Shown here: piece after piece, positions 8,128 through 17,170 of the stretch | How the letters are laid out: every line of letters begins with the position of its first letter | Numbering within the stretch: position 1 is the stretch's first letter | NCBI GenBank assembly: GCA_036265385.1 | Contig: DATAPD010000067.1 | Coordinates: 195,710 to 259,709 of the forward strand | Origin: DATAPD01 sp036265385 | GTDB taxonomy: Bacteria > Acidobacteriota > Terriglobia > Terriglobales > Acidobacteriaceae | Direction of reading: 5' to 3' | DNA: 64,000 nt | Translations under genes and position numbers: made by a program | The notes under the pieces: model-generated | Seen by the model: only the letters and a program-made list of their open reading frames with translations | Database searches by the model: none | Told to the model about the DNA's origin: nothing

Positions 8128-9054
8128 ATGAAGCGGCTGCAGTTTTTAATTTCTCTGACGAACGATTCGAACGACTACCAGATCGAGCAGGCGGTAGCTG
8201 CCAAAGAAGCTGCTCAGCGTCTTAACGTGGACGTGCGCATCATGGTGGCGGACGATGACGGCATCACGCAGAGTCAGCAACTTTTAAAAGTCATCCAGTC
8301 TTCAACCGAAGCGCATCCGGATGCGATCATTCTTGAACCCGCCGGTTCGACCGCTTTGCCGCAAGTGGCGCGTGCCGCAGCAGCGGCCGGCATGGGATGG
8401 GTGGTGATGCATCGCGAAGTCGATTACGTTGCTGAGCTTCGCCGCAGCTATCACGTTCCGGTTTTTGCCATAAGCGCCGACCAGGAGGAGATTGGGCGCA
8501 TACAAGGTCGTCAATTCGCCGCGCTGGCCCCACGCGGAGGCAACCTGCTTTACATTCATGGGCCAAACGAACAGTCCGCTGCAAGACAGCGGAGTGCAGG
8601 CATGATGGAGACCAAGCCGCGCGATTTGCAAGTGCGAATGTTAAAGGGGCATTGGACCGACACAAGCGCCTACAAAGCGATCACGGCGTGGCTGCGTCTT
8701 TCCACCTCGCGCGAGACCGAGGTTCATATTATCGGCGCGCAAGATGATTCCATGGCCATGGGAGCGCGTCGCGCATTCGAAGAACAAACAACCGGCGCAG
8801 AACGCGAACGTTGGCTTAAGGTTCCTTTCACCGGTTGCGATGGCATGCCCAAGACCGGCCAGTCATGGGTACGGCAGGGCCTGATGGCTGCAACCGTCCA
8901 TGTTCCCCCTGTCAGCGGCCTTGCTATGGAAATGCTGGTGAAATCCATCGAGCACGGATTGCAACCCGCGGAAAAGACTAAGACCGCCCCGCGATCGATT
9001 CCCGATCTCGATACGCTCTCGAAAGCCGGAGCCCTCAGCGCAGCCGCGCGTTAA
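8128..9054 (+). CDS. Periplasmic-binding-protein-like sugar-binding protein without a signal peptide
   Basis: 308 residues resembling the LacI/RbsB-type periplasmic binding fold (Peripla_BP_4): ADDDGITQSQQLLKVI, AIILEPAGS, FAISADQEEIGRIQGRQF and a hinge near LLYIHGPNEQSAA. The N-terminus MKRLQFLISLTNDSNDYQIE starts directly on the first beta strand, with no signal peptide, lipobox or DNA-binding domain. The protein should therefore be cytoplasmic. No ABC permease or kinase lies nearby. An in-frame TTG six bases upstream is an alternative start. The ligand is unknown. Confidence 0.8.
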   Translation: MKRLQFLISLTNDSNDYQIEQAVAAKEAAQRLNVDVRIMVADDDGITQSQQLLKVIQSSTEAHPDAIILEPAGSTALPQVARAAAAAGMGWVVMHREVDYVAELRRSYHVPVFAISADQEEIGRIQGRQFAALAPRGGNLLYIHGPNEQSAARQRSAGMMETKPRDLQVRMLKGHWTDTSAYKAITAWLRLSTSRETEVHIIGAQDDSMAMGARRAFEEQTTGAERERWLKVPFTGCDGMPKTGQSWVRQGLMAATVHVPPVSGLAMEMLVKSIEHGLQPAEKTKTAPRSIPDLDTLSKAGALSAAAR

Positions 9055-9078
9055 TCCACCTCTTCAACTCCTGTGTTT

Positions 9079-9094
9079 GCGGCTTTGAAGCCGC
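9079..9094. repeat. Perfect palindrome upstream of the YggX-like gene
   Basis: GCGGCTT (9079-9085) and AAGCCGC (9088-9094) flank TG. It lies between the sugar-binding-like gene and the YggX-like gene, ahead of a plausible -10 (GATAAT near 9102-9107). It could end the upstream transcript or be an operator; there is no strong T-run. Confidence 0.4.
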
Positions 9095-9136
9095 CAAGCG
9101 TGAGATAATTTAGTTTCCTCAAGGAGAGCAGCACGC

Positions 9137-9421
9137 ATGCCTGATCGCACCGTTTTCTGCGCGAAATTGAAAAAAGAACTCCCCGGCCTAGACGAACCAC
9201 CCTTCGATACGGACTTCGGCCGCAAGATCTATGAAAACGTGTCCCAGGAAGCCTGGCGGCAATGGACAGAGTTCTGCAAAATGCTGCTCAATGAATATCG
9301 TTTGAACCCGGCGCGGCGCGAAGATCAGGAAGTCATTGTCAAGCAGATGGATCAATTCTTCTTTGGTGAGGGTGCGGCGCCACCGTCCCAGTACGTTCCT
9401 CCAGCGGCCAGCAATCAATAG
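9137..9421 (+). CDS. yggX: YggX family Fe(II)-trafficking / oxidative-damage protection protein
   Basis: 94 residues, the usual family length (~90). Family features are VFCAKLKKELPGLD with the conserved N-terminal Cys, GRKIYENVSQEAW, QWTEFCKMLLNEYRLNP and QMDQFFFGEG. YggX proteins protect Fe-S enzymes and help iron handling. Family membership is clear; the exact biochemical role is debated. AAGGAG lies 10 bases before the ATG. It is alone in its transcription unit, although a full isc operon lies 20 kb away. Confidence 0.9.
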   Translation: MPDRTVFCAKLKKELPGLDEPPFDTDFGRKIYENVSQEAWRQWTEFCKMLLNEYRLNPARREDQEVIVKQMDQFFFGEGAAPPSQYVPPAASNQ

Positions 9422-9430
9422 TTTTTACTG

Positions 9431-10177
9431 TCACTCCACTTGATAAACCGCGAACTGGCGCTCATTGTCTTTGATAAGTGCTTTTAGGCACCCATCCCTC
9501 GTTTCAAGGCTAAAGCTGCGCGGACCGACATAGGCGAGGTAGATTGGCCGGGGCGCTTCCTTCATTGATTGCGCAATTCTCTGCAATGTTCGCTGAAACA
9601 GCGTGGCATCACACGGATCGAAAAAGAACAAGAAGAGCGGTTCTGGCGGGAGTTCGTATTCCGTGAAGTCGGTGAGGCATGGTTCGATGGCCCGGCACTT
9701 TTGCTGGCGGCTCTTAAAGTGACGTAAATTTGCGAGCGCCGTTTCGTGCAACTCGGGCGAAAACTCAAGGCCAACGATTTTGTGAAAGGGATACTCCGAG
9801 GCCAGGAGCAGCGCGCGTCCCTTTCCCGATCCGTAATCGATGAACGTCAGTTCTTCAAAGCGAAACGGCAGCGCTGCCATTAGCGCACGGAAGCGCTCGG
9901 GTTCGATCGCGGCATAGTTGTTACCGTGAATCCAGTTCGCCGATTTGATCTGAAGATCGCTGAGATAGATCCAGCCCTGGAAGTCTCCTTCGGTATCGAC
10001 GCCGTGCGCCAGATCAAACTCGCTTACAGGACGCTCATGACGCAGCTTTCTCGAGGCGCGATATTCCCTGACAAGATGTGCGGGCAACAGAACACTCCGA
10101 GCCAAGGTTACGAGCACACCACGTTCTTCGATCGATTTGCGGATGCGCGGAAGAACGGTTCTGGAAATTCGCGGCAT
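9431..10177 (-). CDS. Class I SAM-dependent methyltransferase of unknown substrate
   Basis: 248 residues. The SAM motif FIDYGSGKGRALLLAS is followed by IVGLEFSPELHETALANL, and LFLFFFDPC gives motif II. The first ~90 residues (IRKSIEERGVLVTLARSV...) are basic and family-specific. The substrate cannot be read from sequence. It is convergent with the YggX-like gene. Confidence 0.8.
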   Translation of the reverse strand: MPRISRTVLPRIRKSIEERGVLVTLARSVLLPAHLVREYRASRKLRHERPVSEFDLAHGVDTEGDFQGWIYLSDLQIKSANWIHGNNYAAIEPERFRALMAALPFRFEELTFIDYGSGKGRALLLASEYPFHKIVGLEFSPELHETALANLRHFKSRQQKCRAIEPCLTDFTEYELPPEPLFLFFFDPCDATLFQRTLQRIAQSMKEAPRPIYLAYVGPRSFSLETRDGCLKALIKDNERQFAVYQVE

Positions 10178-10256
10178 CAGGTGCGCGCCTCAGGAGTGCG
10201 AAGGTCGCGAAAAGTATAGCTGGCTCATTGTTCGAGCGTCGCCACAATACCAACAA

Positions 10257-10589
10257 TCAGGCTGCTTTGTTTCGGTCGCGTGCTTCGCGCTCTGCAGCAA
10301 CGCGCTTCGATAAGAGCTTCTTCGCGCGCTCAAGGTCCGCGCGGCGAGTCTTCGAGAGCCCTTTGCCACCGCGGTTTATGAAGTAAGTGAGCATCCTCAT
10401 GCCGGATGCTGCTCCCTTGGGCGAGACCTTCTTGGACGCCAGTGTGCGTGCAATCGTCGGAGCGTCTTTCGTGAATAAGCCTTCCGGCGGGAAGGTGGAA
10501 ACGGTTTTAACCTTTGACACCCAGCGCCTGGGACTTTTCGTGGTTTTTCGGCGCGCACCCGTCGCGGTGGATTTCTTTCTCATAGCCAT
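10257..10589 (-). CDS. DUF3175 small basic protein
   Basis: 110 residues. The start at 10589 has AAGGAG seven bases upstream. A Lys/Arg/Thr-rich tail of ~25 residues precedes the conserved block WVSKVKTVSTFPPEGLF, TIARTLASKKVSPKG and GMRMLTYFINRGGKGLS, which I recognise as DUF3175. The function is unknown; the strong positive charge suggests nucleic-acid binding. It is a single-gene unit, and the gap to the divergent transporter gene is ~170 bases. Confidence 0.85.
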   Translation of the reverse strand: MAMRKKSTATGARRKTTKSPRRWVSKVKTVSTFPPEGLFTKDAPTIARTLASKKVSPKGAASGMRMLTYFINRGGKGLSKTRRADLERAKKLLSKRVAAEREARDRNKAA

Positions 10590-10757
10590 GTTCACTCCTT
10601 CGTAGCTATGAGATGTCAGTGGGAGTGACGTGTTTGCCAGCTTTAGATTCACGGCAATTGATACGTTAGGGAGCTGCAAGGAGAGAGACAATCCCGGTGT
10701 AAACATTCTGCATCTCGTGTACTCGGATTTTCGTCCATATACTTTTCCCCTTGCATC

Positions 10758-11714
10758 GTGACGGAAGCCGAACGCCAGCATCGGTGGAGTGTCATCGTCG
10801 CCTTCGGACTGGTTTACCTGTTCTGGGGATCGACGTACCTTGGCATTGCCATCGCTGTCGAGCACATTCCGCCGGCCTTTATGTGCGGCACTCGTTTTTT
10901 AATCGCCGGCATTCTGATGCTTGCGTTCCTCGCCCTCCGCGGCCGACGCATCTGGTATTCACCGCCGCAGCTCGCGAAGATGGCCGTGGTGGGCATTCTT
11001 CTCTTGATGGGCGGCAATCTGACTTTGTCTTATGCAGAGCAGCATGTGCCCTCGGGACTAGCCGCACTTTTGATCGCTGCGACACCGCTGTGGTTTCTGG
11101 TTCTTGATTCTTTGCTGCTTGGCGATCATCACATCTCAACGCGTGGGTTGGCTGGTTTGGGTCTGGGAATTGTCGGCGTATGTGTATTGCTATGGCCCAA
11201 GCTGCAGGCAGTCAACTCCATCGGGCGCACGGAATTCTGGTGGTCGTTGAGCTTGCTGTTTGGGTCTTTTAGTTGGGCGCTTGGGTCCGTGTTGTCGAAG
11301 CGGTGGCCCTCGGGAGCCGACGATGCACTGAGCGCAACAGCGTGGCAGGTGACTTTCGCTGGCGCGGCCAACATGCTGTTCGCCGCAGCGGTCGGGGATT
11401 TCTCGCGTGTTGTCTGGAGTGCGCGCGGGATCGGTGCGGTGATCTATCTCGTAATTTGTGGATCCTGGATCGGCTACACCGCCTACATCTGGCTGCTCGA
11501 ACATGTGCCGACTTCGAAAGTTGCGACGTATGCATACGTGAATCCAGTGGTCGCCGTGTTTCTGGGGTGGCTCGTGCTGCATGAGCGCGTGGACCACTAC
11601 ATTCTGCTGGGAAGCGCGATTGTGGTGGCGTCAGTCATTCTTGTTACCAGCGCGAAGATCAAGACGAAAACTGTGGCCGAGGAACTTCCGGCGGTCGAAG
11701 CAGCAGGGGACTAA
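10758..11714 (+). CDS. EamA/DMT-family transporter
   Basis: 318 residues with ten hydrophobic helices in two EamA repeats. The first begins near FGLVYLFWGSTYLGIAIA, a signature of the YedA/RhaT-like branch. The second ends with LEHVPTSKVATYAYVNPVVAVFLGWLVLHE. These inner-membrane proteins export amino acids or other metabolites; the substrate is not predictable. The start is GTG. A second member lies at 25937. Confidence 0.88.
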   Translation: MTEAERQHRWSVIVAFGLVYLFWGSTYLGIAIAVEHIPPAFMCGTRFLIAGILMLAFLALRGRRIWYSPPQLAKMAVVGILLLMGGNLTLSYAEQHVPSGLAALLIAATPLWFLVLDSLLLGDHHISTRGLAGLGLGIVGVCVLLWPKLQAVNSIGRTEFWWSLSLLFGSFSWALGSVLSKRWPSGADDALSATAWQVTFAGAANMLFAAAVGDFSRVVWSARGIGAVIYLVICGSWIGYTAYIWLLEHVPTSKVATYAYVNPVVAVFLGWLVLHERVDHYILLGSAIVVASVILVTSAKIKTKTVAEELPAVEAAGD

Positions 11715-11796
11715 GCTCACTGGAAGCTGAACCATTCTTGCCGATTGGAGACAGAGCAGCGTTTGCTAGACTCCTGTGCGGGAGCCTGGCGGAGCG

Positions 11797-12600
11797 GTGG
11801 ATTCAAGCATCATTGCAAAAGCTGTCATACCCGCTGCTGTTGCGGTCGTATTTGCACTCGCCAGAAAGTATTGGCCGGCAACAAAACCAGCTGACATTCC
11901 GGCGAACGTTGCTTCTATTGACGAGCTCTCAACCCGTTACCGCTACACGCAATGGATCGTCGGCGCGGGCATACTTGTCGTGATGGCAGTGGGTGGATGG
12001 GCGACCTTTCGAATTCTCTTAGCGCTAAACCGATTCTTCATTGCGCGCGAGGGTGTTGCACTTTTTCAGCGCGCGCCGGAGACAGCCATCTGGTTTTTCT
12101 TGCCACTTTTCGGGGGACTTACGCTGGCTTGGGATATCGTCCTCGGAATTTGGAGTGCACGCGGCGGGAGCGAGGAAGTGAAGTTGTATCGATACTGGAC
12201 GAATGCAAAGTGCGGCTTTGATTCAACCAGAGTTCTGCGGCTGATGGCGTTGGGGCTGGTGATACCGATTGGGATCGCCACCATCCTGGCGCTTCCAATG
12301 CACACCGTCTTTATGGAAGATCATGTCAATGTCGTGCGGTACGGCGCGTTTTCATCGCAGCGATATTCGTATTCCGACATCAAGGGACTTGCTCTTGTGC
12401 AAGGACGTCGATACAGGGATGGCTCATTTCATTCTGATTCCCATATTCTGATGCAGTTCGTGGACGGCCGAAGTTGGTCTTCTGAAGGTGGGCGAGAAGG
12501 TTTGCCGCCGGGCGATCCTGAACTGCTGGCGTTCCTCGCTGCAAAGACTGGTCTTGAAGTTCAAAAAGCGCAAACCGACGCGGATCTCCTCGTCAAATAA
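11797..12600 (+). CDS. Membrane protein of unknown function with C-terminal PH-like segment
   Basis: 267 residues from the GTG at 11797; a GTG at 11776 is also possible and neither ribosome site is convincing. There is an N-terminal helix (IIAKAVIPAAVAVVFALA), then two or three further transmembrane helices (YTQWIVGAGILVVMAVGG, TAIWFFLPLFGGLTLA, LMALGLVIPIGIATILA). A ~100-residue soluble end follows, with VNVVRYGAFSSQRYSYSDIKGL and ILMQFVDGRSW. That end looks like a membrane-anchored PH-like beta domain, an inference from pattern only. It ends 15 bases before the rhomboid gene and is probably co-transcribed with it. Confidence 0.65.
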   Translation: MDSSIIAKAVIPAAVAVVFALARKYWPATKPADIPANVASIDELSTRYRYTQWIVGAGILVVMAVGGWATFRILLALNRFFIAREGVALFQRAPETAIWFFLPLFGGLTLAWDIVLGIWSARGGSEEVKLYRYWTNAKCGFDSTRVLRLMALGLVIPIGIATILALPMHTVFMEDHVNVVRYGAFSSQRYSYSDIKGLALVQGRRYRDGSFHSDSHILMQFVDGRSWSSEGGREGLPPGDPELLAFLAAKTGLEVQKAQTDADLLVK

Positions 12601-12615
12601 GAACACATTCGCTGA

Positions 12616-13995
12616 ATGTCAGACTTTCCGGAAAAAACGTCGACAGAAGCATCTCCGCCACGCGGTCGGATTCCGCATCCGGTACTTACGACTGCGCTGG
12701 CGGGCATTAATGTCCTGGTTTTTGCGGCGATGGTCTCGCGCACGCATTCGATAAACAGCTTCACTAATGATCAAGTGCTCGCGTGGGGCGCCGATTGGGG
12801 GCCACTCACTTTAGGCGGGCAGCCGTGGCGGGCACTCACCTCCACTTACGTGCACGGTGGAATCGTGCACATCGCTTTGAACATGTGGTGCCTGTGGAAT
12901 CTGGGCATGCTGGCCGAGCCGATCTTCGGACGATTGGCCTTTTTCTTGATGTACACCGTTTGTGGAATTGCGGGCAGTATCCTGAGCCTTTTCATCAATC
13001 CGACGACAGTTTCAGTCGGCGCTTCAGGTGCGGTCTTCGGAATCGCGGGTGCGCTGATAGCCGCGCTCTACCTGGGTAAGCTCCCGGTTGACCGGCGCGC
13101 GTTGCGACCCACTCTGAAAAGTCTAGTAAGTTTTGCTGGTTACAATTTGATATTCGGTTTCGCCGGCAATGCGGCCGGATTTGGGATCGACAATAGCGCG
13201 CACATCGGCGGACTGGTCATGGGCCTAGCCATCGGTGCGTTGCTCGGACAGATTCTCGTTGAGCCTCGTCCGATCCGACGCCGCAATGAAGTTTTAGTAT
13301 TTGTCGCCACTGCGGTGCTTCTGATTGTGGCCACTCTTGCATTGCAAAAGTCGCGTGGGTACGTCGCATTGCTGAATCGTGCGTCCGATGCGATTAAGAA
13401 CAACAAACTGAACGATGCAGCCAAAGACCTTCAGCAAGTTATAGAGCGAAGCCCTAAAAACAATTTGGCTCTGGTGTTGTTGGGAAACGTGTACTTGCAG
13501 CAGAAGGATTATCCAAAAGCGGAAGGGGTACTCAAAAAGGCGGAAGCCAACGATCCCGGCAATCTTGGCGTTCAATACAATCTTGGACTTCTCTACGAAG
13601 CGACGGATCGCTTCGAACAAGCGCGCGTGATCTTTGAGCGGCTTACGCGAGAAAACTCTGAAGACGAAGATGCATGGGTTTTACTTGGAGCCGCGCTTGA
13701 TGGACTTGGCCGAGAGACCGAAGCGATTCACGCTTACCAGAGGGCTGTTGGCATCAATCCCAATAACGCTGAAGCACACCGCGAACTCGGACTGGCCCAG
13801 TTGAAGAGTAAGCAAGTTGATGCAGGCATCGCCTCTCTGAAGAAGTCACTCGATCTCGACCCCAAGAATCCGGAGACGTGGCGCAACCTCGGCACTGCTT
13901 ACATTGCGGCCAACCGTCCGGATGAGGCAGCGAAGGCCTTCCAGAAATTCCACGAACTGCAAGGAACCTCACAAAATCCGGCAACGACTGATTAG
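12616..13995 (+). CDS. Rhomboid intramembrane serine protease fused to TPR repeats
   Basis: 459 residues. Residues ~20-230 are a six-helix rhomboid domain with HGGIVHIALNMWCLWNLG, the catalytic serine in GASGAVFG and the catalytic histidine in SAHIGG. After a seventh hydrophobic segment (VLVFVATAVLLIVATLAL) the last ~200 residues form five or six TPR units (for example AIHAYQRAVGINPNNAEAH). The protease would cut transmembrane substrates, and the TPR part could recruit substrates or partners. Both catalytic residues are present. The gene ends 19 bases before a convergent GIY-YIG gene. Confidence 0.9.
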   Translation: MSDFPEKTSTEASPPRGRIPHPVLTTALAGINVLVFAAMVSRTHSINSFTNDQVLAWGADWGPLTLGGQPWRALTSTYVHGGIVHIALNMWCLWNLGMLAEPIFGRLAFFLMYTVCGIAGSILSLFINPTTVSVGASGAVFGIAGALIAALYLGKLPVDRRALRPTLKSLVSFAGYNLIFGFAGNAAGFGIDNSAHIGGLVMGLAIGALLGQILVEPRPIRRRNEVLVFVATAVLLIVATLALQKSRGYVALLNRASDAIKNNKLNDAAKDLQQVIERSPKNNLALVLLGNVYLQQKDYPKAEGVLKKAEANDPGNLGVQYNLGLLYEATDRFEQARVIFERLTRENSEDEDAWVLLGAALDGLGRETEAIHAYQRAVGINPNNAEAHRELGLAQLKSKQVDAGIASLKKSLDLDPKNPETWRNLGTAYIAANRPDEAAKAFQKFHELQGTSQNPATTD

Positions 13996-14014
13996 GGCTG
14001 GCCTGCAACAGACG

Positions 14015-14362
14015 TCACCGGCTGGCATAAGATTCTATTGATGATTGATTGACTCTCCGGCGAAAGGTATCTTTGCGCCCCAGGTCTCGGCCAAATTCTT
14101 GCCAGCGTCGATTGCGAGATTCGATCAGCCAAATCTTCTTCGAACGTTTCCAGCCTTTCAATTGCTTCTCGCGGTCGATCGCTTTGCGGACGTCATCGAA
14201 AGATTCTAAGTAAACAAGTCGGTCACAATGGTATTTGCTGGCGAAGCCTTCAAATGGTCCACTCTTGTGTTCCCAAACCCGTCTCTCGATGTTGTTCGTC
14301 ATGCCGATGTAGAGCGTACCGCTTAGGCTCGCGATGATGTAGACCCAGTATTTACGGTACAT
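14015..14362 (-). CDS. GIY-YIG nuclease-domain protein
   Basis: 115 residues from the ATG at 14362. The GIY-YIG pattern is VYIIASLSGTLYIGMTNNIERR with the conserved Arg, followed by EHKSG and IDREKQLKGWKRSKKIWLI, typical of the small stand-alone YhbQ/UPF0213-like group. Members are single-domain and often of unknown role. A longer upstream frame exists but has no support. The upstream region includes GCTTCGCTCAGGATGACA, a phrase that resembles a dispersed genomic repeat. Confidence 0.85.
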   Translation of the reverse strand: MYRKYWVYIIASLSGTLYIGMTNNIERRVWEHKSGPFEGFASKYHCDRLVYLESFDDVRKAIDREKQLKGWKRSKKIWLIESRNRRWQEFGRDLGRKDTFRRRVNQSSIESYASR

Positions 14363-14485
14363 GGTGAAACACCCGCCAATGCTCGTTGCACTGCCTGCAG
14401 GCAAGCGGTTCTTCGACTTCGCATGTCTCACGCTTTGCGTGAAACATGCTTCGCTCAGGATGACAAATGGATAAACAAGCGGTCC

Positions 14486-15136
14486 CTACTCTTCTTCGTC
14501 GCTGACCAGGTCAACAGCGCGGCCCCGCACCGTGAAAGTTACTTTCTGATCTCCGGGGTCAAACGTTACGCGAACCGGCGTGCGTTGCCATTCCGGTGGA
14601 GAACACTCTGAGTCTGGTTCGGCATCGCCGCTGGCGTCGCCGAGAGCTTTGCGCAGAATGGGTTTACGACGGCCAAGTTGGGCCACGACAGCAAATAACT
14701 TCTGTCCATCGTCGGAGACTCCGCAGTAAGCGACGTAGTCACGAAACCAGATTGCCTGGGAGTAGAACGCGTCGAACTCGGGCAAAGCCACTTGGGAGAC
14801 GCGGCCAGTCACACGATCGACAAGTAACCATCCACCGCGCTGCCACTGCCATCGAGGTGCGGGGGAGTTGTCGGCTGGGAGATTGTCATTCAGTCGAAAC
14901 GCACGGCGTACCACGAACAGACGTTCGGTGACGTCATGAGGTGGACCGAGGGTGTACTCCTTGAGGCGGGTGTCGACGTACAAAGGTCGTACCTTGAGAT
15001 CGATCGGTTTTGTTCCATCAGGGTTCCACTTGACGGAGGCCCACTTGCCGAAAGAAATCACATGGGGCTTCGAAACGGCATAAGAAGGTCGGATAAAAGA
15101 ACTAATGGTCAACAAGATAACAAGATAATTGCGCAT
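14486..15136 (-). CDS. Secreted protein of unknown function
   Basis: 216 residues. The signal peptide is MRNYLVILLTISSFIRPSYA, with cleavage after SYA. The mature part includes SFGKWASVKW, a basic/aromatic core (WQWQRGGWLLVDR) and FYSQAIWFRDYVAYCGVSDDGQKLFAVVAQ, and ends with an acidic tail (DLVSDEEE). The pattern suggests a beta-propeller-like fragment. I do not recognise the family. It is a single-gene unit divergent from the HD-GYP response regulator. Confidence 0.65.
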   Translation of the reverse strand: MRNYLVILLTISSFIRPSYAVSKPHVISFGKWASVKWNPDGTKPIDLKVRPLYVDTRLKEYTLGPPHDVTERLFVVRRAFRLNDNLPADNSPAPRWQWQRGGWLLVDRVTGRVSQVALPEFDAFYSQAIWFRDYVAYCGVSDDGQKLFAVVAQLGRRKPILRKALGDASGDAEPDSECSPPEWQRTPVRVTFDPGDQKVTFTVRGRAVDLVSDEEE

Positions 15137-15289
15137 AGCCCGAGGCTAGGGAGACACGGTCCGTACCACAAGGGCAAGGCTCACAAATTAATTCCAAATT
15201 CCCCAAAAAGGAAACGGAGCGAAATCCAAAAAATCCCGTTACAATAACCTTAACGTTGTACTGGACAGCAAGTCCGGGAAAGTGCCGTT

Positions 15290-16333
15290 TTGAGCTCACC
15301 CCCGAAAGCCCGTTTTCCTATCTCCGTCGTTCCCGGTTCCCAGACAGTCGCAGCCGAGTCTGCTTCTCTTCGCCGCGCGCCGCGCATCTTGGTGGTGGAT
15401 GATCAACCCGAGGGAGCGGTGTTGATGCGCGAGCTGCTCATGATGCGTGGGTACAACGCAGATGTCGTGCATCGCGCGGAAGATGCAGAAGCTGAGATTC
15501 GAAGCAATCCTCCCGACTTGATCCTGCTCGACGTTGTGATGCCGGGTAAATCCGGCTATGACCTTTGCCGGGAACTCAAAGAAGATCCCGCAACGCGGCT
15601 GATCCCCATTGTTCTCATCACCGGGCTTTCCGACCGACAGGATCGAGTACGCGGCATCGAGGCTGGCGCTGACGATTTTCTTAACAAGCCGATCTATCCC
15701 GAAGAGCTTTTTGCGCGGGTCAAGTCGCTGATCAAACTGAAGGAATTCACGGATGAGCTGGAAAACGCCGAGTCTGTCCTGTGCACGCTTGGGCTGAGTG
15801 TCGAGTCGCGCGATCCCTACACCGAGGGGCATTGCGAGCGCCTGGCGGAAAAGGCTGCCGAGTTAGGTCGACATTTGGGCTTGGACGACGAGTCCATTGT
15901 GGCCTTGAGGCGCGGCGGCTACCTTCACGATCTCGGCAAGATTGCTGTTCCGGATGAGATCCTGAAGAAGGGCTCTGACCTGACGCCGCGTGAATGGGAA
16001 GTCATGAAACAGCATCCCATAACCGGCGAAAATATCTGCAAGCCCTTGAAGTCGCTCCGACTGGTACTACCGATCATTCGACATCATCATGAGCATTCTG
16101 ACGGCTCGGGATACCCCGATGGCCTGCGGAAGGGTGAGATTCCGCTGCTTCCAAGGATTTTGCAAGTCGTTGATGTTTATGACGCGCTGCGCACCGCCCG
16201 TCCTTACAAACCGGCCCTCAACCACCAGCAATCGACAGAAACGATGGTGAAAGAGGCGCAGAACGGGTTGTGGGATGAGGAGTTGGTTCAGGAATTTCTC
16301 TCGCTGCTGGAAAAAAAAAGACAAGTGGCGTAA
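15290..16333 (+). CDS. Response regulator with HD-GYP c-di-GMP phosphodiesterase domain
   Basis: 347 residues. The receiver domain lies at ~30-150 (ILVVDDQPEG; phospho-acceptor in LILLDVVMPG; Lys in FLNKPIYPEEL). The HD-GYP domain lies at ~170-345 with YLHDLGKIAVPDE and HHHEHSDGSGYPDG, all catalytic residues present. It resembles RpfG, which hydrolyses c-di-GMP when phosphorylated. No sensor kinase is adjacent. The start is TTG; the first ~28 residues form an unstructured Ser/Pro-rich lead. Confidence 0.92.
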   Translation: MSSPPKARFPISVVPGSQTVAAESASLRRAPRILVVDDQPEGAVLMRELLMMRGYNADVVHRAEDAEAEIRSNPPDLILLDVVMPGKSGYDLCRELKEDPATRLIPIVLITGLSDRQDRVRGIEAGADDFLNKPIYPEELFARVKSLIKLKEFTDELENAESVLCTLGLSVESRDPYTEGHCERLAEKAAELGRHLGLDDESIVALRRGGYLHDLGKIAVPDEILKKGSDLTPREWEVMKQHPITGENICKPLKSLRLVLPIIRHHHEHSDGSGYPDGLRKGEIPLLPRILQVVDVYDALRTARPYKPALNHQQSTETMVKEAQNGLWDEELVQEFLSLLEKKRQVA

Positions 16334-16408
16334 AGAGGAAGTCAATAGTCATCTGAACGGAACAAACGTAAGCTGGTAAGGCGCGATTGCTGGCCGGTTG
16401 CGCTGAAC

Positions 16409-17152
16409 ATGCCCCGCTACTCCATCGTCATTCCCGCCTACAACGAAAGTGCCCGAATCGGCGCCACTCTTGAACGGATCGGTGCCTATGCCATCGAGCA
16501 GGGGTGGGATCTGGAACTGCTCGTCGTGAATGACGGCTCGCGCGACAACACCGTAGAGATCGTTACCGGTTTCGCGCAGAAGTATCCCTTTGTCCGCATT
16601 CTCGAAAATCCAGGAAATCGCGGGAAGGGTTACAGCGTGCGCAACGGAATGTTACACGCGCAAGGTGAGATATTCCTGTTCAGCGATGCGGATCTTTCTT
16701 CACCCATTGAAGAAGCGCCAAAGCTTTTTGACGCCATCGCGGCGGGGGCGGATGTGGCAGTTGGGTCGCGCTGGCTCCGTCCAGAATTGCAGACGCAGCG
16801 CCAGCCACTTCTTCGACAGATCTACGGCCGCGTTTTCAACTTATTTCTGCGCATCATGCTCGGGCTGAACTTCCGCGATACGCAATGCGGATTCAAGGCA
16901 TTCACCAGGCCAGCAGCACAGCAGATTTTTCCGTTGCAGAGAATTGAGCGATGGGGGTTTGATCCAGAGATTTTGTACCTGGCGCGGCGCTTGGGATTCC
17001 GTTCAGTCGAGATTCCAGTCCGCTGGGCGCACAGTGCAGGAACAAGATTGCATCCATTGCGCGATGGGATCCGCATGGGATGGGAAGTTCTACACGTGCG
17101 CTGGTATGCGTGGACCGGGAAATACAGAGCAAGTCGCCAAGCGCGTGCGTGA
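16409..17152 (+). CDS. Family 2 glycosyltransferase, dolichyl/undecaprenyl-phosphate sugar transferase-like
   Basis: 247 residues. The GT2 nucleotide-binding motifs are YSIVIPAYNES, LELLVVNDGSRDNT and FLFSDADLSSP (the metal-binding DxD-like motif). GNRGKGYSVRNGM, DTQCGFKAF and WGFDPEILYLARR are typical of dolichyl-phosphate mannose/glucose synthase-like enzymes, which charge a lipid phosphate with a hexose at the inner membrane. It lacks a C-terminal transmembrane pair. It follows the HD-GYP gene by ~75 bases and may be co-transcribed. Confidence 0.87.
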   Translation: MPRYSIVIPAYNESARIGATLERIGAYAIEQGWDLELLVVNDGSRDNTVEIVTGFAQKYPFVRILENPGNRGKGYSVRNGMLHAQGEIFLFSDADLSSPIEEAPKLFDAIAAGADVAVGSRWLRPELQTQRQPLLRQIYGRVFNLFLRIMLGLNFRDTQCGFKAFTRPAAQQIFPLQRIERWGFDPEILYLARRLGFRSVEIPVRWAHSAGTRLHPLRDGIRMGWEVLHVRWYAWTGKYRASRQARA

Positions 17153-17170
17153 GTCTCACGCGATCTGCGG

